Source of the DNA: CAWDZK01 sp963726615
GTDB lineage: Bacteria > Actinomycetota > Actinomycetes > JACCUZ01
NCBI GenBank assembly: GCA_963726615.1
Contig: CAVSCX010000011.1
Coordinates: 620,001 to 684,000 of the forward strand
Length of the DNA stretch: 64,000 bases
Direction of reading: 5' to 3'
The notes beneath the pieces are model-generated. The model did no database searches. It had not been told where the DNA came from and saw nothing but the letters and a program-made list of their open reading frames with translations. A program made the translations under genes and the position numbers. This document shows, in pieces, positions 48,789-56,560 of the stretch. The first letter of the stretch is position 1; the number at the start of each line of letters is the position of its first letter.

Positions 48789-49835
48789 TCAGGCCCACGG
48801 CTCGACAGCGGTGACGACGGTGCGGTCGGACCCGGCGGCATCCTCGATCGCGAGGGCGATCAGATGGTCCTGCAGCCCCTGAGCCAGCGGGTACGGCTCC
48901 GGCCCGGCCCCGCGGGCCCACGCCACGGTCGCCTCGAGCAGTGACGCGATGGCGATCTCCTCGTCGTTCCAGCGGTGGCCCACGTACGGGTTGCGGTACA
49001 CGACCTCACCGGCGAAGGAGATGTGGTCGGTCTCGAACCCGTCCAGGTCCAGGTCGTAGCCGGTCTGCCGGCGCACCAGCGGCGTCCGCAGCACGGTGCG
49101 CGACCCGGCCAGCCGGACCACCTCGTCGTCGCGGAGCTCGCCGTGGCTGCCGCGGACGAGGATCCGGCGGAAGCGCAGCTGGTTGTGCCACTGGTTGTCC
49201 GTGAAGTCGTAGACGCCGGAGCGGCCGTCGCCGAAGTCGAGCGTCGCGATCGTCGTCACGGCGGGACGCGGCTGGTCCTGATCGGTCCAGCCGTCGCGGT
49301 CCAGCGGGTCCACCAGGAGCGCCTCGGTGCGGGTCGCCCGCACCGTGACCGGCCCGGGTCCGGCGCCGAGCAGCGCCCGGACCAGGGCGACGGCGTGGTA
49401 CTGGTGGGTGGACGACACCTGCACCTGCGTGGGCAGACCGATGGCCCCCGAGCGCACCACGGCAGCCCGGGCGGCGTGGGCGGGCATCAGGGCGTACTGC
49501 TCGGCGACCTGCACGAGGCCCGTGCTGCCCACGTCCGACCACAGGGAACGCATCCCCGCCAGGTCGGGCGCCGGTGGCGTCTCGGCGAGCACCGGGACGC
49601 CGAGCGCCACCAGCTCGCGGACCACCTCGGGTGTCTGGTCCCAGGGCACGGCGGCGACCACCAGGTCGGGTCGGGTCAGCTCGACCGCCTCGAGCACCGA
49701 GCCGAACACCGGCACCTCCAGCTGCCGCGGAGCGCGGACCACGGCACCGGCGCAGGTGAGGCCGGGCAGCGCCGCCGAGATCCGCCAGTAGAACTGCGCG
49801 CGCCAGCCGGCCCCCACCGTCAGGACGGAAGTCAC
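48789..49835 (-). CDS. Gfo/Idh/MocA family oxidoreductase
   Basis: The N-terminus has a degenerate dinucleotide motif (VLTVGAGWRAQFYWRISA) and the next strand set includes DLVVAAVPWDQTPEVVRELVALGVPVLAETPPAPDLAGM, in which the usual EKP line of the family reads ETP; the Lys that often helps catalysis is missing. The C-terminal beta-sheet domain (GGGV-like region replaced by VTTIATLDFGDGRSGVYDF) fits the family. The substrate is probably a sugar or inositol derivative, but this cannot be told. The GTG start is at 49835. Confidence 0.82.
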   Translation of the reverse strand: MTSVLTVGAGWRAQFYWRISAALPGLTCAGAVVRAPRQLEVPVFGSVLEAVELTRPDLVVAAVPWDQTPEVVRELVALGVPVLAETPPAPDLAGMRSLWSDVGSTGLVQVAEQYALMPAHAARAAVVRSGAIGLPTQVQVSSTHQYHAVALVRALLGAGPGPVTVRATRTEALLVDPLDRDGWTDQDQPRPAVTTIATLDFGDGRSGVYDFTDNQWHNQLRFRRILVRGSHGELRDDEVVRLAGSRTVLRTPLVRRQTGYDLDLDGFETDHISFAGEVVYRNPYVGHRWNDEEIAIASLLEATVAWARGAGPEPYPLAQGLQDHLIALAIEDAAGSDRTVVTAVEPWA

Positions 49836-49881
49836 CGGGGCGACGCCACAGGTGCGCCGGTGCCGCGCCCCGGAGTCGCGC

Positions 49882-50046
49882 TCAGCGGGGCCCGCGTCCG
49901 ACGCCCAGCCGGACCTCGGTTCCCATGTCGTCTCGTTCGTGGTGACAGCGGCGGCACCACAGGTACGTGCCGTCCGGGCTGTCCGGGTAGCGCCGCACGT
50001 CGTAGCGGTGCCCGATCACGAGGCACAGCAGGCGCGATCTGGTCAT
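49882..50046 (-). CDS. Small zinc-ribbon-like protein, 54 aa
   Basis: MTRSRLLCLVIGHRYDVRRYPD then TYLWCRRCHHERDDM: a His near the N-terminus and a CxxC plus HH near the middle could hold a metal. Such short CxxC proteins occur widely in actinobacteria. The start ATG is supported by TACCGT six bases upstream. It is too short for functional assignment. Confidence 0.6.
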   Translation of the reverse strand: MTRSRLLCLVIGHRYDVRRYPDSPDGTYLWCRRCHHERDDMGTEVRLGVGRGPR

Positions 50047-50052
50047 GCTCCG

Positions 50053-50058
50053 ACGGTA
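50053..50058 (-). promoter_or_regulatory. -10 element TACCGT of the 54-aa protein gene
   Basis: TACCGT on the minus strand, six bases before the ATG at 50046. Confidence 0.5.
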
Positions 50059-50081
50059 GTCCCGCCCGAGGCGTCCGTCAC

Positions 50082-50837
50082 TCACTGCCGGGGGAAACCA
50101 CCATTGCTCTGCAGCAGCTGCCCGTTGATCCAGCCGCCCTGCTCGGAGAACAGGAAGCGCACCAGGTTCGCGGTGTCCCCCGGTGTCCCGAGCCGGCCGG
50201 CCGCCGTCATCCCCTCGGCGGCCTCCCGGATCTGCTCGTCCATCCACCCGGTGTCGACCGGCCCGGGGTTGACGACATTGGCGACGACGCCGCGGTCGGC
50301 GAGCTCGTGCGCGGCCGCGATCACCAGACGGTCGAGCGCGCCCTTCGTCGCCCCGTAGGGCAGGTTGCGCACCGTCGCGTCGCTGGTGAGCGCGACCACC
50401 CGCCCTCCGGTCGCCGGCAGCCGCCGGGCCCAGGAGGAGATGAGCAGCCACGGCGCTCGGACGTTGACCGCGTAGTGCCGGTCGAAGCTTTCCACGGTGG
50501 TGTCCAGGAAGCCGGAGTCCACCGACTCGCAGTGCGAGAGCACCAGGCCGGTCACCGGGCCCAGCTGATGCACGACAGCATCGACCAGGTCGGACGCCCG
50601 CTCCGGCTGCTCGAGGTCCGCCGGAACGGCGACCACCCGGCGTCCGAGGGCGCGGATCTCGTCGGCGATCCGCTCCACGTCGTCTGTCTCGCGCCCCAGG
50701 CCGATCCTGTCGTCGTACGGGTGCCAGTAGGACAGGGCGACGTCCCAGCCGTCGGTGGCGAGGCCGAGCGCGATCGCGGCACCGATGCCGCGTCTGCGGC
50801 CGACGCCCGTGACGAGGGCGGTGCGTGCCGCGGTCAT
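50082..50837 (-). CDS. SDR family oxidoreductase
   Basis: The NAD(P) motif is VTGVGRRRGIGAAIALGLA (TGxxxGIG), and the catalytic pair is in NLPYGATKGALDRL (YxxxK) with Ser in VVALTSDAT. The usual NNAG motif is replaced by VLSHCESVDSGF, which marks a separate subgroup often annotated as 3-oxoacyl-ACP-reductase-like. PGPVDTGWMDEQ is the late PG motif. The 251 residues are the classical length. It lies 34 bases downstream of the hisF stop and may be read through from the his operon. The substrate is unknown. Confidence 0.9.
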   Translation of the reverse strand: MTAARTALVTGVGRRRGIGAAIALGLATDGWDVALSYWHPYDDRIGLGRETDDVERIADEIRALGRRVVAVPADLEQPERASDLVDAVVHQLGPVTGLVLSHCESVDSGFLDTTVESFDRHYAVNVRAPWLLISSWARRLPATGGRVVALTSDATVRNLPYGATKGALDRLVIAAAHELADRGVVANVVNPGPVDTGWMDEQIREAAEGMTAAGRLGTPGDTANLVRFLFSEQGGWINGQLLQSNGGFPRQ

Positions 50838-50871
50838 GCCGGTCCTGTCCCGGTCGCGGTGACCACGGCGG

Positions 50872-51633
50872 TCAACGGACGGTGACCCCGGCCGCGCGCA
50901 GGCCGTCCTTCACGTCGCGAACGGTGAGCTGGCCGAAGTGCAGGACGCTGGCGGCGAGCACAGCGTCCGCACCCGCCGCCACCGCCGGGGGGAAGTCCTG
51001 GACGGCGCCGGCGCCGCCGGAGGCGATCAGTGGCACATCGACCACGGCCCGCACGGCCGCGATCAGCTCGAGGTCGAAACCCGCCTTGGTGCCGTCTGCG
51101 TCCATCGAGTTGAGCAGGATCTCCCCGGCGCCGAGCCGCGTGCCGCGCGCCGCCCACTCGACCGCATCCAGCCCGGCCGAGCTGCGTCCGCCGTGCGTGG
51201 TCACCTCGAACCCGCTCGGCTGGTCGGCGGCCCGGCGGGCGTCGACGGACAACACCAGAACCTGCGACCCGAACCGCCGTGCGATCTCGCCGACAAGGTC
51301 CGGCCGGTGGATCGCACCGGTGTTGACGGCGACCTTGTCCGCGCCCGCCCGCAGCAACCGGTCGACGTCCTCGACGGACCGCACTCCCCCGCCCACGGTC
51401 AACGGGATGAACACCTGCTCGGCGGTCCGCCGCACCACGTCGTACGTCGTCTCGCGGGCGTCGCTGGACGCGGTGATGTCGAGGAAGGTCAGCTCGTCGG
51501 CGCCCTCCGCGTCGTAGACGGAGGCCATCTCCACCGGGTCCCCGGCGTCGCGCAGGTCGGCGAAGTTCACACCCTTGACGACCCGGCCAGCGTCCACGTC
51601 GAGGCAGGGGATGACACGGACGGCGACGGTCAC
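50872..51633 (-). CDS. hisF: Imidazole glycerol phosphate synthase subunit HisF
   Basis: HisF closes the imidazole ring with ammonia that HisH delivers. The TIM barrel shows AVRVIPCLDVDAGRVVKGVNF (catalytic Asp), DELTFLDITAS, PLTVGGGVRS, GADKVAVNTGAI, VLSVDARR, the second catalytic Asp in LLNSMDADGTKAGFD and the phosphate loop LIASGGAGAV. It is the last his gene here and overlaps the ridA stop by four bases (GTGA). Its length of 253 residues is standard. Confidence 0.97.
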   Translation of the reverse strand: MTVAVRVIPCLDVDAGRVVKGVNFADLRDAGDPVEMASVYDAEGADELTFLDITASSDARETTYDVVRRTAEQVFIPLTVGGGVRSVEDVDRLLRAGADKVAVNTGAIHRPDLVGEIARRFGSQVLVLSVDARRAADQPSGFEVTTHGGRSSAGLDAVEWAARGTRLGAGEILLNSMDADGTKAGFDLELIAAVRAVVDVPLIASGGAGAVQDFPPAVAAGADAVLAASVLHFGQLTVRDVKDGLRAAGVTVR

Positions 51634-52022
51634 CAGCCGGACCCGGGCTTGTAGGCGACCGCCTCGACCTCGACCAGCATCCTCGGGTCGATCAGCGCGG
51701 CCACCTGCACCATCGACGTGGCCGGCAGCACCGACCCGAAGACCTCGCCGTGTGCGCGGCCGTACTCCTCCCAGCGCGAGATGTCGGTGACGTAGATCCG
51801 GGTCCGCACGACGTCCTCAACAGTGGCGTCGAGCTGCTCCAGCGCCCACGCCACGTTGCGGATCGCCTGCTGCGTCTGCGCGTAGGCGTCGCCCTCGTGC
51901 ACCACCTCACCGTCGACCAGCGAGGTGCACCCGGTGACGAAGACGTGGTCGCCGGCGGCGACCGCCCGCGAGTAGCCGACCACCGACTCCCAGGGCGCCC
52001 CGCTGGAGACCTTGCGCGTCAT
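51630..52022 (-). CDS. ridA: RidA family enamine/imine deaminase
   Basis: A 130-residue trimer-forming RidA/YjgF-type protein: GYSRAVAAGDHVFVTGCTSLVDG, then the TQQAIRNVAWALEQL helix, the DVVRTRIYVTDISRWEEYGRAH line, and VEVEAVAYKP. The canonical Arg (in VRTRIYV) and final Glu region (VEVEAVA) are present. RidA proteins hydrolyse reactive enamines and imines that damage PLP enzymes, such as HisC. Four-base ATGA and GTGA overlaps join it to priA and hisF, so it is a real part of the his operon. Confidence 0.9.
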   Translation of the reverse strand: MTRKVSSGAPWESVVGYSRAVAAGDHVFVTGCTSLVDGEVVHEGDAYAQTQQAIRNVAWALEQLDATVEDVVRTRIYVTDISRWEEYGRAHGEVFGSVLPATSMVQVAALIDPRMLVEVEAVAYKPGSGW

Positions 52023-52774
52023 GTCCGAGTCACCTGTGCCACCTCTTCGAGTGCTTGCTCCAGTGTGAACGCCCCGGCGTAGAGCGCCTTCCCGACGATC
52101 GCGCCCTCGACGCCCGCCGACACGAGGTCGGCGATGGCGCGCAGGTCGTCCAACGAGGAGACCCCGCCGCTGGCGACGACCGGACGGTCGGTGGCCGCGC
52201 ACACCGACCGCAGCAGGTCGAGGTTGGGGCCGGTCATGGTCCCGTCCCGACCGACGTCGGTGACGACGTAGCGGGCGCAGCCGTCGCGGTCCAGCCTGGC
52301 CAGCACGTCGAACAGCTCCCCGCCCTCCTCGGTCCAGCCGCGGGCGGCAAGAGTCGTGCCGCGGACGTCGAGTCCGACGGCGACCCGGTCTGCGTAGCGG
52401 GCGATGGCCGACGCGCACCAGGCCGGGTCCTCCAGCGCCGCCGTCCCGATGTTCACGCGCGCGCAGCCGGTGGCGAGCGCCGCGTCGAGCGAGTCGTCGT
52501 CGCGGATGCCGCCGCTCATCTCGACCCTGACGTCGAGCCGCGCGACGACCTCGGCGAGCAGCTCGCGGTTGGAGCCGCGGCCGAACGCGGCGTCCAGGTC
52601 GACCAGGTGGACCCACTCGGCACCGGCCTCCTGCCAGGCGAGCGCGGCCGCCAGCGGTGCGCCGTACGACGTCTCGGTGCCCGCCGCGCCCTGCACGAGC
52701 CGCACGGCCTGCCCGTCCGCCACGTCCACAGCGGGAAGCAGCTCGAGGCGGCGCCGGGTCGTGGGAGGGGTCAT
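52019..52774 (-). CDS. priA: Bifunctional HisA/TrpF isomerase PriA
   Basis: PriA isomerises both ProFAR (His) and PRA (Trp). The barrel shows LELLPAVDVADGQAVRLVQGAAG (catalytic Asp), EWVHLVDLDAAFGRGSN, VEMSGGIRDDDSLD, RVNIGTAALE, YVVTDVGRDGTMTGPNLDL (second Asp) and PVVASGGVSSLDDLRAI. The absence of a trpF next to trpCBA fits the dual role known in actinobacteria. It begins at ATG 52774, which has GGAGG upstream and overlaps the stop of the small membrane-protein gene by four bases. Confidence 0.95.
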   Translation of the reverse strand: MTPPTTRRRLELLPAVDVADGQAVRLVQGAAGTETSYGAPLAAALAWQEAGAEWVHLVDLDAAFGRGSNRELLAEVVARLDVRVEMSGGIRDDDSLDAALATGCARVNIGTAALEDPAWCASAIARYADRVAVGLDVRGTTLAARGWTEEGGELFDVLARLDRDGCARYVVTDVGRDGTMTGPNLDLLRSVCAATDRPVVASGGVSSLDDLRAIADLVSAGVEGAIVGKALYAGAFTLEQALEEVAQVTRT

Positions 52775-53115
52775 CCGCGGGACCTCCGGTCCAGGGCGAG
52801 GGTGACGAGCACGGGCAGGGCGAGCAGTCCGAGCAGCAGCGCGGCGCCGCGCAACCAGGGGTCGGGGGTGAGCAGCCACACGACGCCCTCGACGGCCAGC
52901 CACAGGACGGCGATGATCCCGTTCTCGGTCCGTCGCCGCCGGGCGAGGACGCCCTGCTGCCGCCGCCACCGGGTCCGTCGGGGAAGCCGCGCACGCATCG
53001 CCGCGGCGCCCTGCTGCCGTCGCGCCGCTCGCGCGTCCCGTCGCTCTCGCTGCGCCCTGGCGGCCGCGGCCTCGCGCTCCCGCGCCTCGCGGCGGCGGGC
53101 CCGCTCCCGGCTCAC
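52771..53115 (-). CDS. Small basic membrane protein in the his operon
   Basis: The first ~55 residues are a very Arg/Ala/Glu-rich helix (SRERARRREAREREAAAARAQRERR), followed by two hydrophobic segments (NGIIAVLWLAVEGVVWLL; WLRGAALLLGLLALPVLVTLAL) and an Arg tail. It overlaps hisH and priA by four bases on each side (GTGA and ATGA), so it is translationally coupled within the operon. Similar short basic membrane proteins lie between hisH and priA in other actinobacteria. The function is unknown. Confidence 0.75.
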   Translation of the reverse strand: MSRERARRREAREREAAAARAQRERRDARAARRQQGAAAMRARLPRRTRWRRQQGVLARRRRTENGIIAVLWLAVEGVVWLLTPDPWLRGAALLLGLLALPVLVTLALDRRSRG

Positions 53116-53744
53116 AGCGACCCGACCCAGTGCTCGAGCAGCGCGGCCCCGGCGTCGCCGGACTTCTCCGGGTGGAACTGGGTCGCGGCCAGCGGGCCGT
53201 TCTCGATCGCGGCGACGAACGGCTCGCCGTGCTCGGCCCAGGTGACCAGGGGGGCGGCCATCCGCGGCGACGGCTCCAGCCCCCAGCGCCGGACGCCGTA
53301 CGAGTGCACGAAGTAGAAGCGCTCCCCCGCGAGACCGGCGAACAGGCGCGACCCCTCGGGGGCGGTGACGGTGTTCCAGCCCATGTGCGGCAGGACCGCG
53401 GCATGCAGCCGCTCGACGGTGCCCGGCCACTCGCCGCACCCCTGGGTCACCGTGCCGTGCTCGTCGCCGGACTCGAACATCACCTGCATGCCGACGCAGA
53501 TGCCGAGCACCGGCCGGCCGCCGGCGAGCCGCCGCCCCACGGTCTCCGGGCCGCCGACCGCGCGCAGGCCGGCCATGCAGGCGGCGAACGCACCCACCCC
53601 CGGCACGACCAGGCCGTCGCACTCCGCGGCGGCCCTGCGGTCCGCGGTCACCGCGACGTCCGCGCCGACGCGGGCCAGTGCTCGCTCGGCCGACCGCAGG
53701 TTGCCGGAGCCGTGATCGAGGACGACGACGCGCGGACGAGACAC
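53112..53744 (-). CDS. hisH: Imidazole glycerol phosphate synthase glutaminase subunit HisH
   Basis: HisH is a class I glutamine amidotransferase that feeds ammonia to HisF. It opens VVVLDHGSGNLRSAERAL, has the oxyanion line VPGVGAFAACM, the nucleophile in LGICVGMQVMFE (Cys), and the late HxE in ATQFHPEKSGDAG. It begins at GTG 53744 with TAGCCT seven bases before, so a promoter inside the his region is likely. Length 210 residues is standard. Confidence 0.96.
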   Translation of the reverse strand: MSRPRVVVLDHGSGNLRSAERALARVGADVAVTADRRAAAECDGLVVPGVGAFAACMAGLRAVGGPETVGRRLAGGRPVLGICVGMQVMFESGDEHGTVTQGCGEWPGTVERLHAAVLPHMGWNTVTAPEGSRLFAGLAGERFYFVHSYGVRRWGLEPSPRMAAPLVTWAEHGEPFVAAIENGPLAATQFHPEKSGDAGAALLEHWVGSL

Positions 53745-53751
53745 CCGACCG

Positions 53752-53757
53752 AGGCTA
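53752..53757 (-). promoter_or_regulatory. -10 element TAGCCT of hisH
   Basis: TAGCCT on the minus strand, seven bases before the GTG at 53744. It suggests a second promoter for hisH-priA-ridA-hisF. Confidence 0.45.
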
Positions 53758-53810
53758 CGGGACCTCGCCGGACTCGCCCCGCGGCGACCGGCACGCGAGA
53801 GCGGGCCCGC

Positions 53811-54668
53811 TCAGAGCGGCGCGAAGATCTCGCGCGGCAGTGCCGGCGAGTCGGTGGCGTCCTCGTCCGTGACGGCCGCGACGCCCGCGGCGAACCGACG
53901 CGCTGCGTCGGTGCCGAGGACGCGAGCCGGCTGCGGGTCGCCCGCGCACCGGCGCACCAGCCTGGCCACCGGTAGTCGACGTCCGGACGCGACGAGGACG
54001 AGGTTGCCGAACCGGCGGCCGCGCCAGACGCCGGGCTCGGCCACCACGGCGAGCTCGTGGAACACGCTGCCGAAGGTCGCCACCTGACGCCGCGCGTGGG
54101 ACAGGCCGCTGCCGCCGCCGGCGCCTCGCTGGGCTGGACCGTCCGCGAGGTTGACCGCGACGACGCCGCCCTCCGACAGCAGGCGCCGCACCAGCTGCAC
54201 CATCTCCACCGACGTCAGGTGGGCTGGGGTCCGCGCGCCGGCGAACACGTCGATGATTACGAGGTCGGCCGATCCGGGCCGCATCCGGCCGATCGCCTCG
54301 CGCGCGTCGGCGATCTGGACCGGCACCCGCACCCCCCGCGGCAGCGCCAGCCGGTCGCGCATGGCGCTGACCACCGAGTCGTCGGCGTCGACCGCTCGCT
54401 GTCGGGACCCGGGGCGGGTCGCGGCGACGTAGCGCGCCAGCGTCAGCGCTCCGGCGCCGAGGTGGACGACGCGCAAGGGCTCCCCCTTCGCGGCCATCGC
54501 GTCGACGAGGTGGCCGAGCCAGCGCACGTAGTCGAACTCGAGGTAGGTGGGGTCGTCCAGGTCGACGTGGGACTGGGCGACGCCGTCGACGCTGAGGAAG
54601 TAGCCGCGGGGCCGGGCTCCGTCGGCTGAGACGACAGGGCTCACGTGCGCGGAGGCGACGGGGCTCAC
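53811..54668 (-). CDS. Spermidine-synthase-like methyltransferase-fold protein
   Basis: The 285-residue protein has the line VDGVAQSHVDLDDPTYLEFDYVRWLGHLVDA, the mark of an actinobacterial spermidine-synthase-like family, then the Rossmann motif VVHLGAGALTLARYVA, the acidic DADDSVV and DLVIIDVFAGARTPAHLT. The usual spermidine-synthase catalytic Asp region is only partly kept, so it may not make polyamines. The GTG 54668 is the first good start; an N-terminal tail without a start precedes it. The gene interrupts hisB and hisH on the same strand. Confidence 0.78.
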   Translation of the reverse strand: MSPVASAHVSPVVSADGARPRGYFLSVDGVAQSHVDLDDPTYLEFDYVRWLGHLVDAMAAKGEPLRVVHLGAGALTLARYVAATRPGSRQRAVDADDSVVSAMRDRLALPRGVRVPVQIADAREAIGRMRPGSADLVIIDVFAGARTPAHLTSVEMVQLVRRLLSEGGVVAVNLADGPAQRGAGGGSGLSHARRQVATFGSVFHELAVVAEPGVWRGRRFGNLVLVASGRRLPVARLVRRCAGDPQPARVLGTDAARRFAAGVAAVTDEDATDSPALPREIFAPL

Positions 54669-54714
54669 CTCGGCGACGACGACACGTCTCGCGTCGGCGA
54701 GACGACCGGGGCGG

Positions 54715-55302
54715 TCAGAGGCTTCCCTTGGTCGACGGGACGCCGGCGACCCGCGGGTCCAGTGCGACGGCGTCCCGCAATGCGCGGGCCACCGCCTTGA
54801 ACTGGGCCTCGACCACGTGGTGCGCGTTGCGTCCGGCGAGCACCCGCACGTGCAGGCAGACCTGCGCGGAGGCCGTGAACGACTCCCAGATGTGCCGGGT
54901 CAGCGTCGTGTCGTAGCTGCCGATGAGCTCGACGATCTCGGGCTCGGTGTGCACGACGTACGGGCGGCCGGAGAGGTCGACGGCTGCCTGCACGAGCGTC
55001 TCGTCCAGCGGCACCAGCGCGTCGCCGAAGCGGCGGATGCCGGCCTTGTCGCCGAGCGCCTCGCGCAGCGCCTGGCCGAGCGCGATCGACGTGTCCTCCA
55101 CCGTGTGGTGAGCGTCGACCTCGAGGTCGCCGACGGTGCGGACGGTGAGGTCGAAGCCGCCGTGCCTGCCGAGCTGGTGGACCATGTGGTCGAAGAACGG
55201 CACCCCGGTCTCGACCTCGGCCTGTCCCGACCCGTCGAGCTCGAGCTCGACGAGCACCGACGACTCCTTGGTCGCCCGCTCGACCTTCGCGTACCTGCTC
55301 AC
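54715..55302 (-). CDS. hisB: Imidazoleglycerol-phosphate dehydratase
   Basis: HisB removes water from imidazole glycerol phosphate; the manganese ligands are in the repeated His motifs. It shows SRYAKVERATKESSVLVELELDG, TGVPFFDHMVHQLGRHGGFDL, then GDLEVDAHHTVEDTSIALGQAL, and late NAHHVVEAQFKAVARALRDA. This is the monofunctional 195-residue form. GTG 55302 has GAGAGGT upstream. A pair of palindromes separates it from hisC. Confidence 0.97.
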   Translation of the reverse strand: MSRYAKVERATKESSVLVELELDGSGQAEVETGVPFFDHMVHQLGRHGGFDLTVRTVGDLEVDAHHTVEDTSIALGQALREALGDKAGIRRFGDALVPLDETLVQAAVDLSGRPYVVHTEPEIVELIGSYDTTLTRHIWESFTASAQVCLHVRVLAGRNAHHVVEAQFKAVARALRDAVALDPRVAGVPSTKGSL

Positions 55303-55321
55303 CGCTGCACCTCTCGCTTCC

Positions 55322-55353
55322 CCGAAATGATCACGCTTGCGTGATCATTTCGG
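55322..55353. repeat. Palindrome I between hisC and hisB
   Basis: Perfect 15-nt arms (55322-55336 and 55339-55353) with a TT loop. The core TGATCACGCTTGCGTGATCA is shared, except for one base, with palindrome II. It lies 19 bases upstream of the hisB start. Confidence 0.9.
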
Positions 55354-55386
55354 CCTGACCGTGGCATGCAAGCCGCGGTTGACCCC

Positions 55387-55412
55387 AGTTGATCACGGTT
55401 GCGTGATCAACT
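55387..55412. repeat. Palindrome II between hisC and hisB, holding the hisC stop
   Basis: Perfect 11-nt arms (55387-55397 and 55402-55412) with a GTTG loop. On the minus strand AGTTGATCACG contains the TGA that ends hisC (55407-55409), so the coding frame ends inside the element. The core differs from palindrome I at one base. Confidence 0.9.
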
Positions 55413-56555
55413 CGTGCCGACGTTCGTGTGGGCCGGCGGCGGCGCGGCGGGTTCCGCCGGCTGCGCGGCCGCCAGCCCGGCTCGCAGCGCGTCGAGGAAC
55501 GCGGTGGTCTCGGCCTCGGTGCCGGCGGTGACCCGCAGCCAGCCGGGCAGCCCGACGTCGCGCACCAGCACCCCGCGGTCCAGCAGCCCCTGCCACGTCG
55601 CCCGCTGGTCGCCGAACTCGCCGAAGAGCACGAAGTTCGCGTCCGACTGGACGACGTCGAGCCCCAGCGCCGGGATCTCGCGCAGCAGTCGGTCCCGCTG
55701 CTCCACGACCGCGGCCACCGAGGCGAGCAGCTCGTCGGCGCGGGCGAGCGCCGCCCGGGCCGCGGCCTGGGTGAGCACCGACAGGTGGTACGGCAGCCGC
55801 ACCAGCTGCAGCGCCTGCACGACCCGCGGGTCGGCCGCCAGGTAACCCAGCCGCGCCGCGGCGAAGGCGAACGCCTTGGACATCGTCCGGGTCACGACCA
55901 GCCGGGGCCGGCCGGGCAGCAGGCCGACCGCCGAGGGGCGGGCCGAGAACTCGGCGTACGCCTCGTCGACGACCACCAGCCCGGTCGCGGCGTCGTGGAC
56001 CGCCTCGACGACGTCGAGCTCGACAGCACCGCCGGTCGGGTTGTTCGGCGAGCAGAGGAACACGACGTCCGGGGCGTGCTCGCGCACCGCCCGCGCCGCC
56101 TGCCCAGGCTCCAGCCGGAAGCCCGGCAGCCGCGGGGCGGGCAGCCAGCCGGTGCCTGTCCCCTGCGCGATCAGCTGGTGCATCGAGTACGTCGGGTCGA
56201 ACCCGAGCGCGGTCCGGCCCGGCCCGCCGAACGCCTGCAGCAGCTGCTGGAGCACCTCGTTGGAGCCGTTCGCCGCCCACACCATGTCGGGCCGGACGGC
56301 GTGGCCGGTCGACCGGGAGAGATAGCTCCCCAGGTCGGCGCGCAACGCCTCGGCGTCACGGTCCGGGTAGCGGTTCATCTCCTTGGCCGACTCCGCCACC
56401 GCGGCCGCCAGGTCGGCCACCAGCGCGGGCGAGGGCGGGTGCGGGTTCTCGTTGGTGTTCAGGCGCACCGCGACGTCCAGCTGCGGCGCGCCGTACGGCG
56501 TCCGGCCGCGCAGGTCGGCCCGGAGCAGCCCGTCGATCTCGTCGGTCGGCGCCAC
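55407..56555 (-). CDS. hisC: Histidinol-phosphate aminotransferase
   Basis: HisC is a PLP aminotransferase that makes histidinol phosphate. It shows LDVAVRLNTNENPHPPSPALVADLAAAV, RYPDRDAEALRADLGSYLS, WAANGSNEVLQQLLQAFGGPG, VVFLCSPNNPTGGAVEL, VVVDEAYAEFS, and the PLP lysine in VVTRTMSKAFAFAAARLGYLAADP. The GTG 56555 follows the hisD stop by five bases. The stop lies inside palindrome II, so the last residues (VGTS) come from element-flanking sequence. Confidence 0.96.
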   Translation of the reverse strand: MAPTDEIDGLLRADLRGRTPYGAPQLDVAVRLNTNENPHPPSPALVADLAAAVAESAKEMNRYPDRDAEALRADLGSYLSRSTGHAVRPDMVWAANGSNEVLQQLLQAFGGPGRTALGFDPTYSMHQLIAQGTGTGWLPAPRLPGFRLEPGQAARAVREHAPDVVFLCSPNNPTGGAVELDVVEAVHDAATGLVVVDEAYAEFSARPSAVGLLPGRPRLVVTRTMSKAFAFAAARLGYLAADPRVVQALQLVRLPYHLSVLTQAAARAALARADELLASVAAVVEQRDRLLREIPALGLDVVQSDANFVLFGEFGDQRATWQGLLDRGVLVRDVGLPGWLRVTAGTEAETTAFLDALRAGLAAAQPAEPAAPPPAHTNVGTS

Positions 56556-56560
56556 GACGG

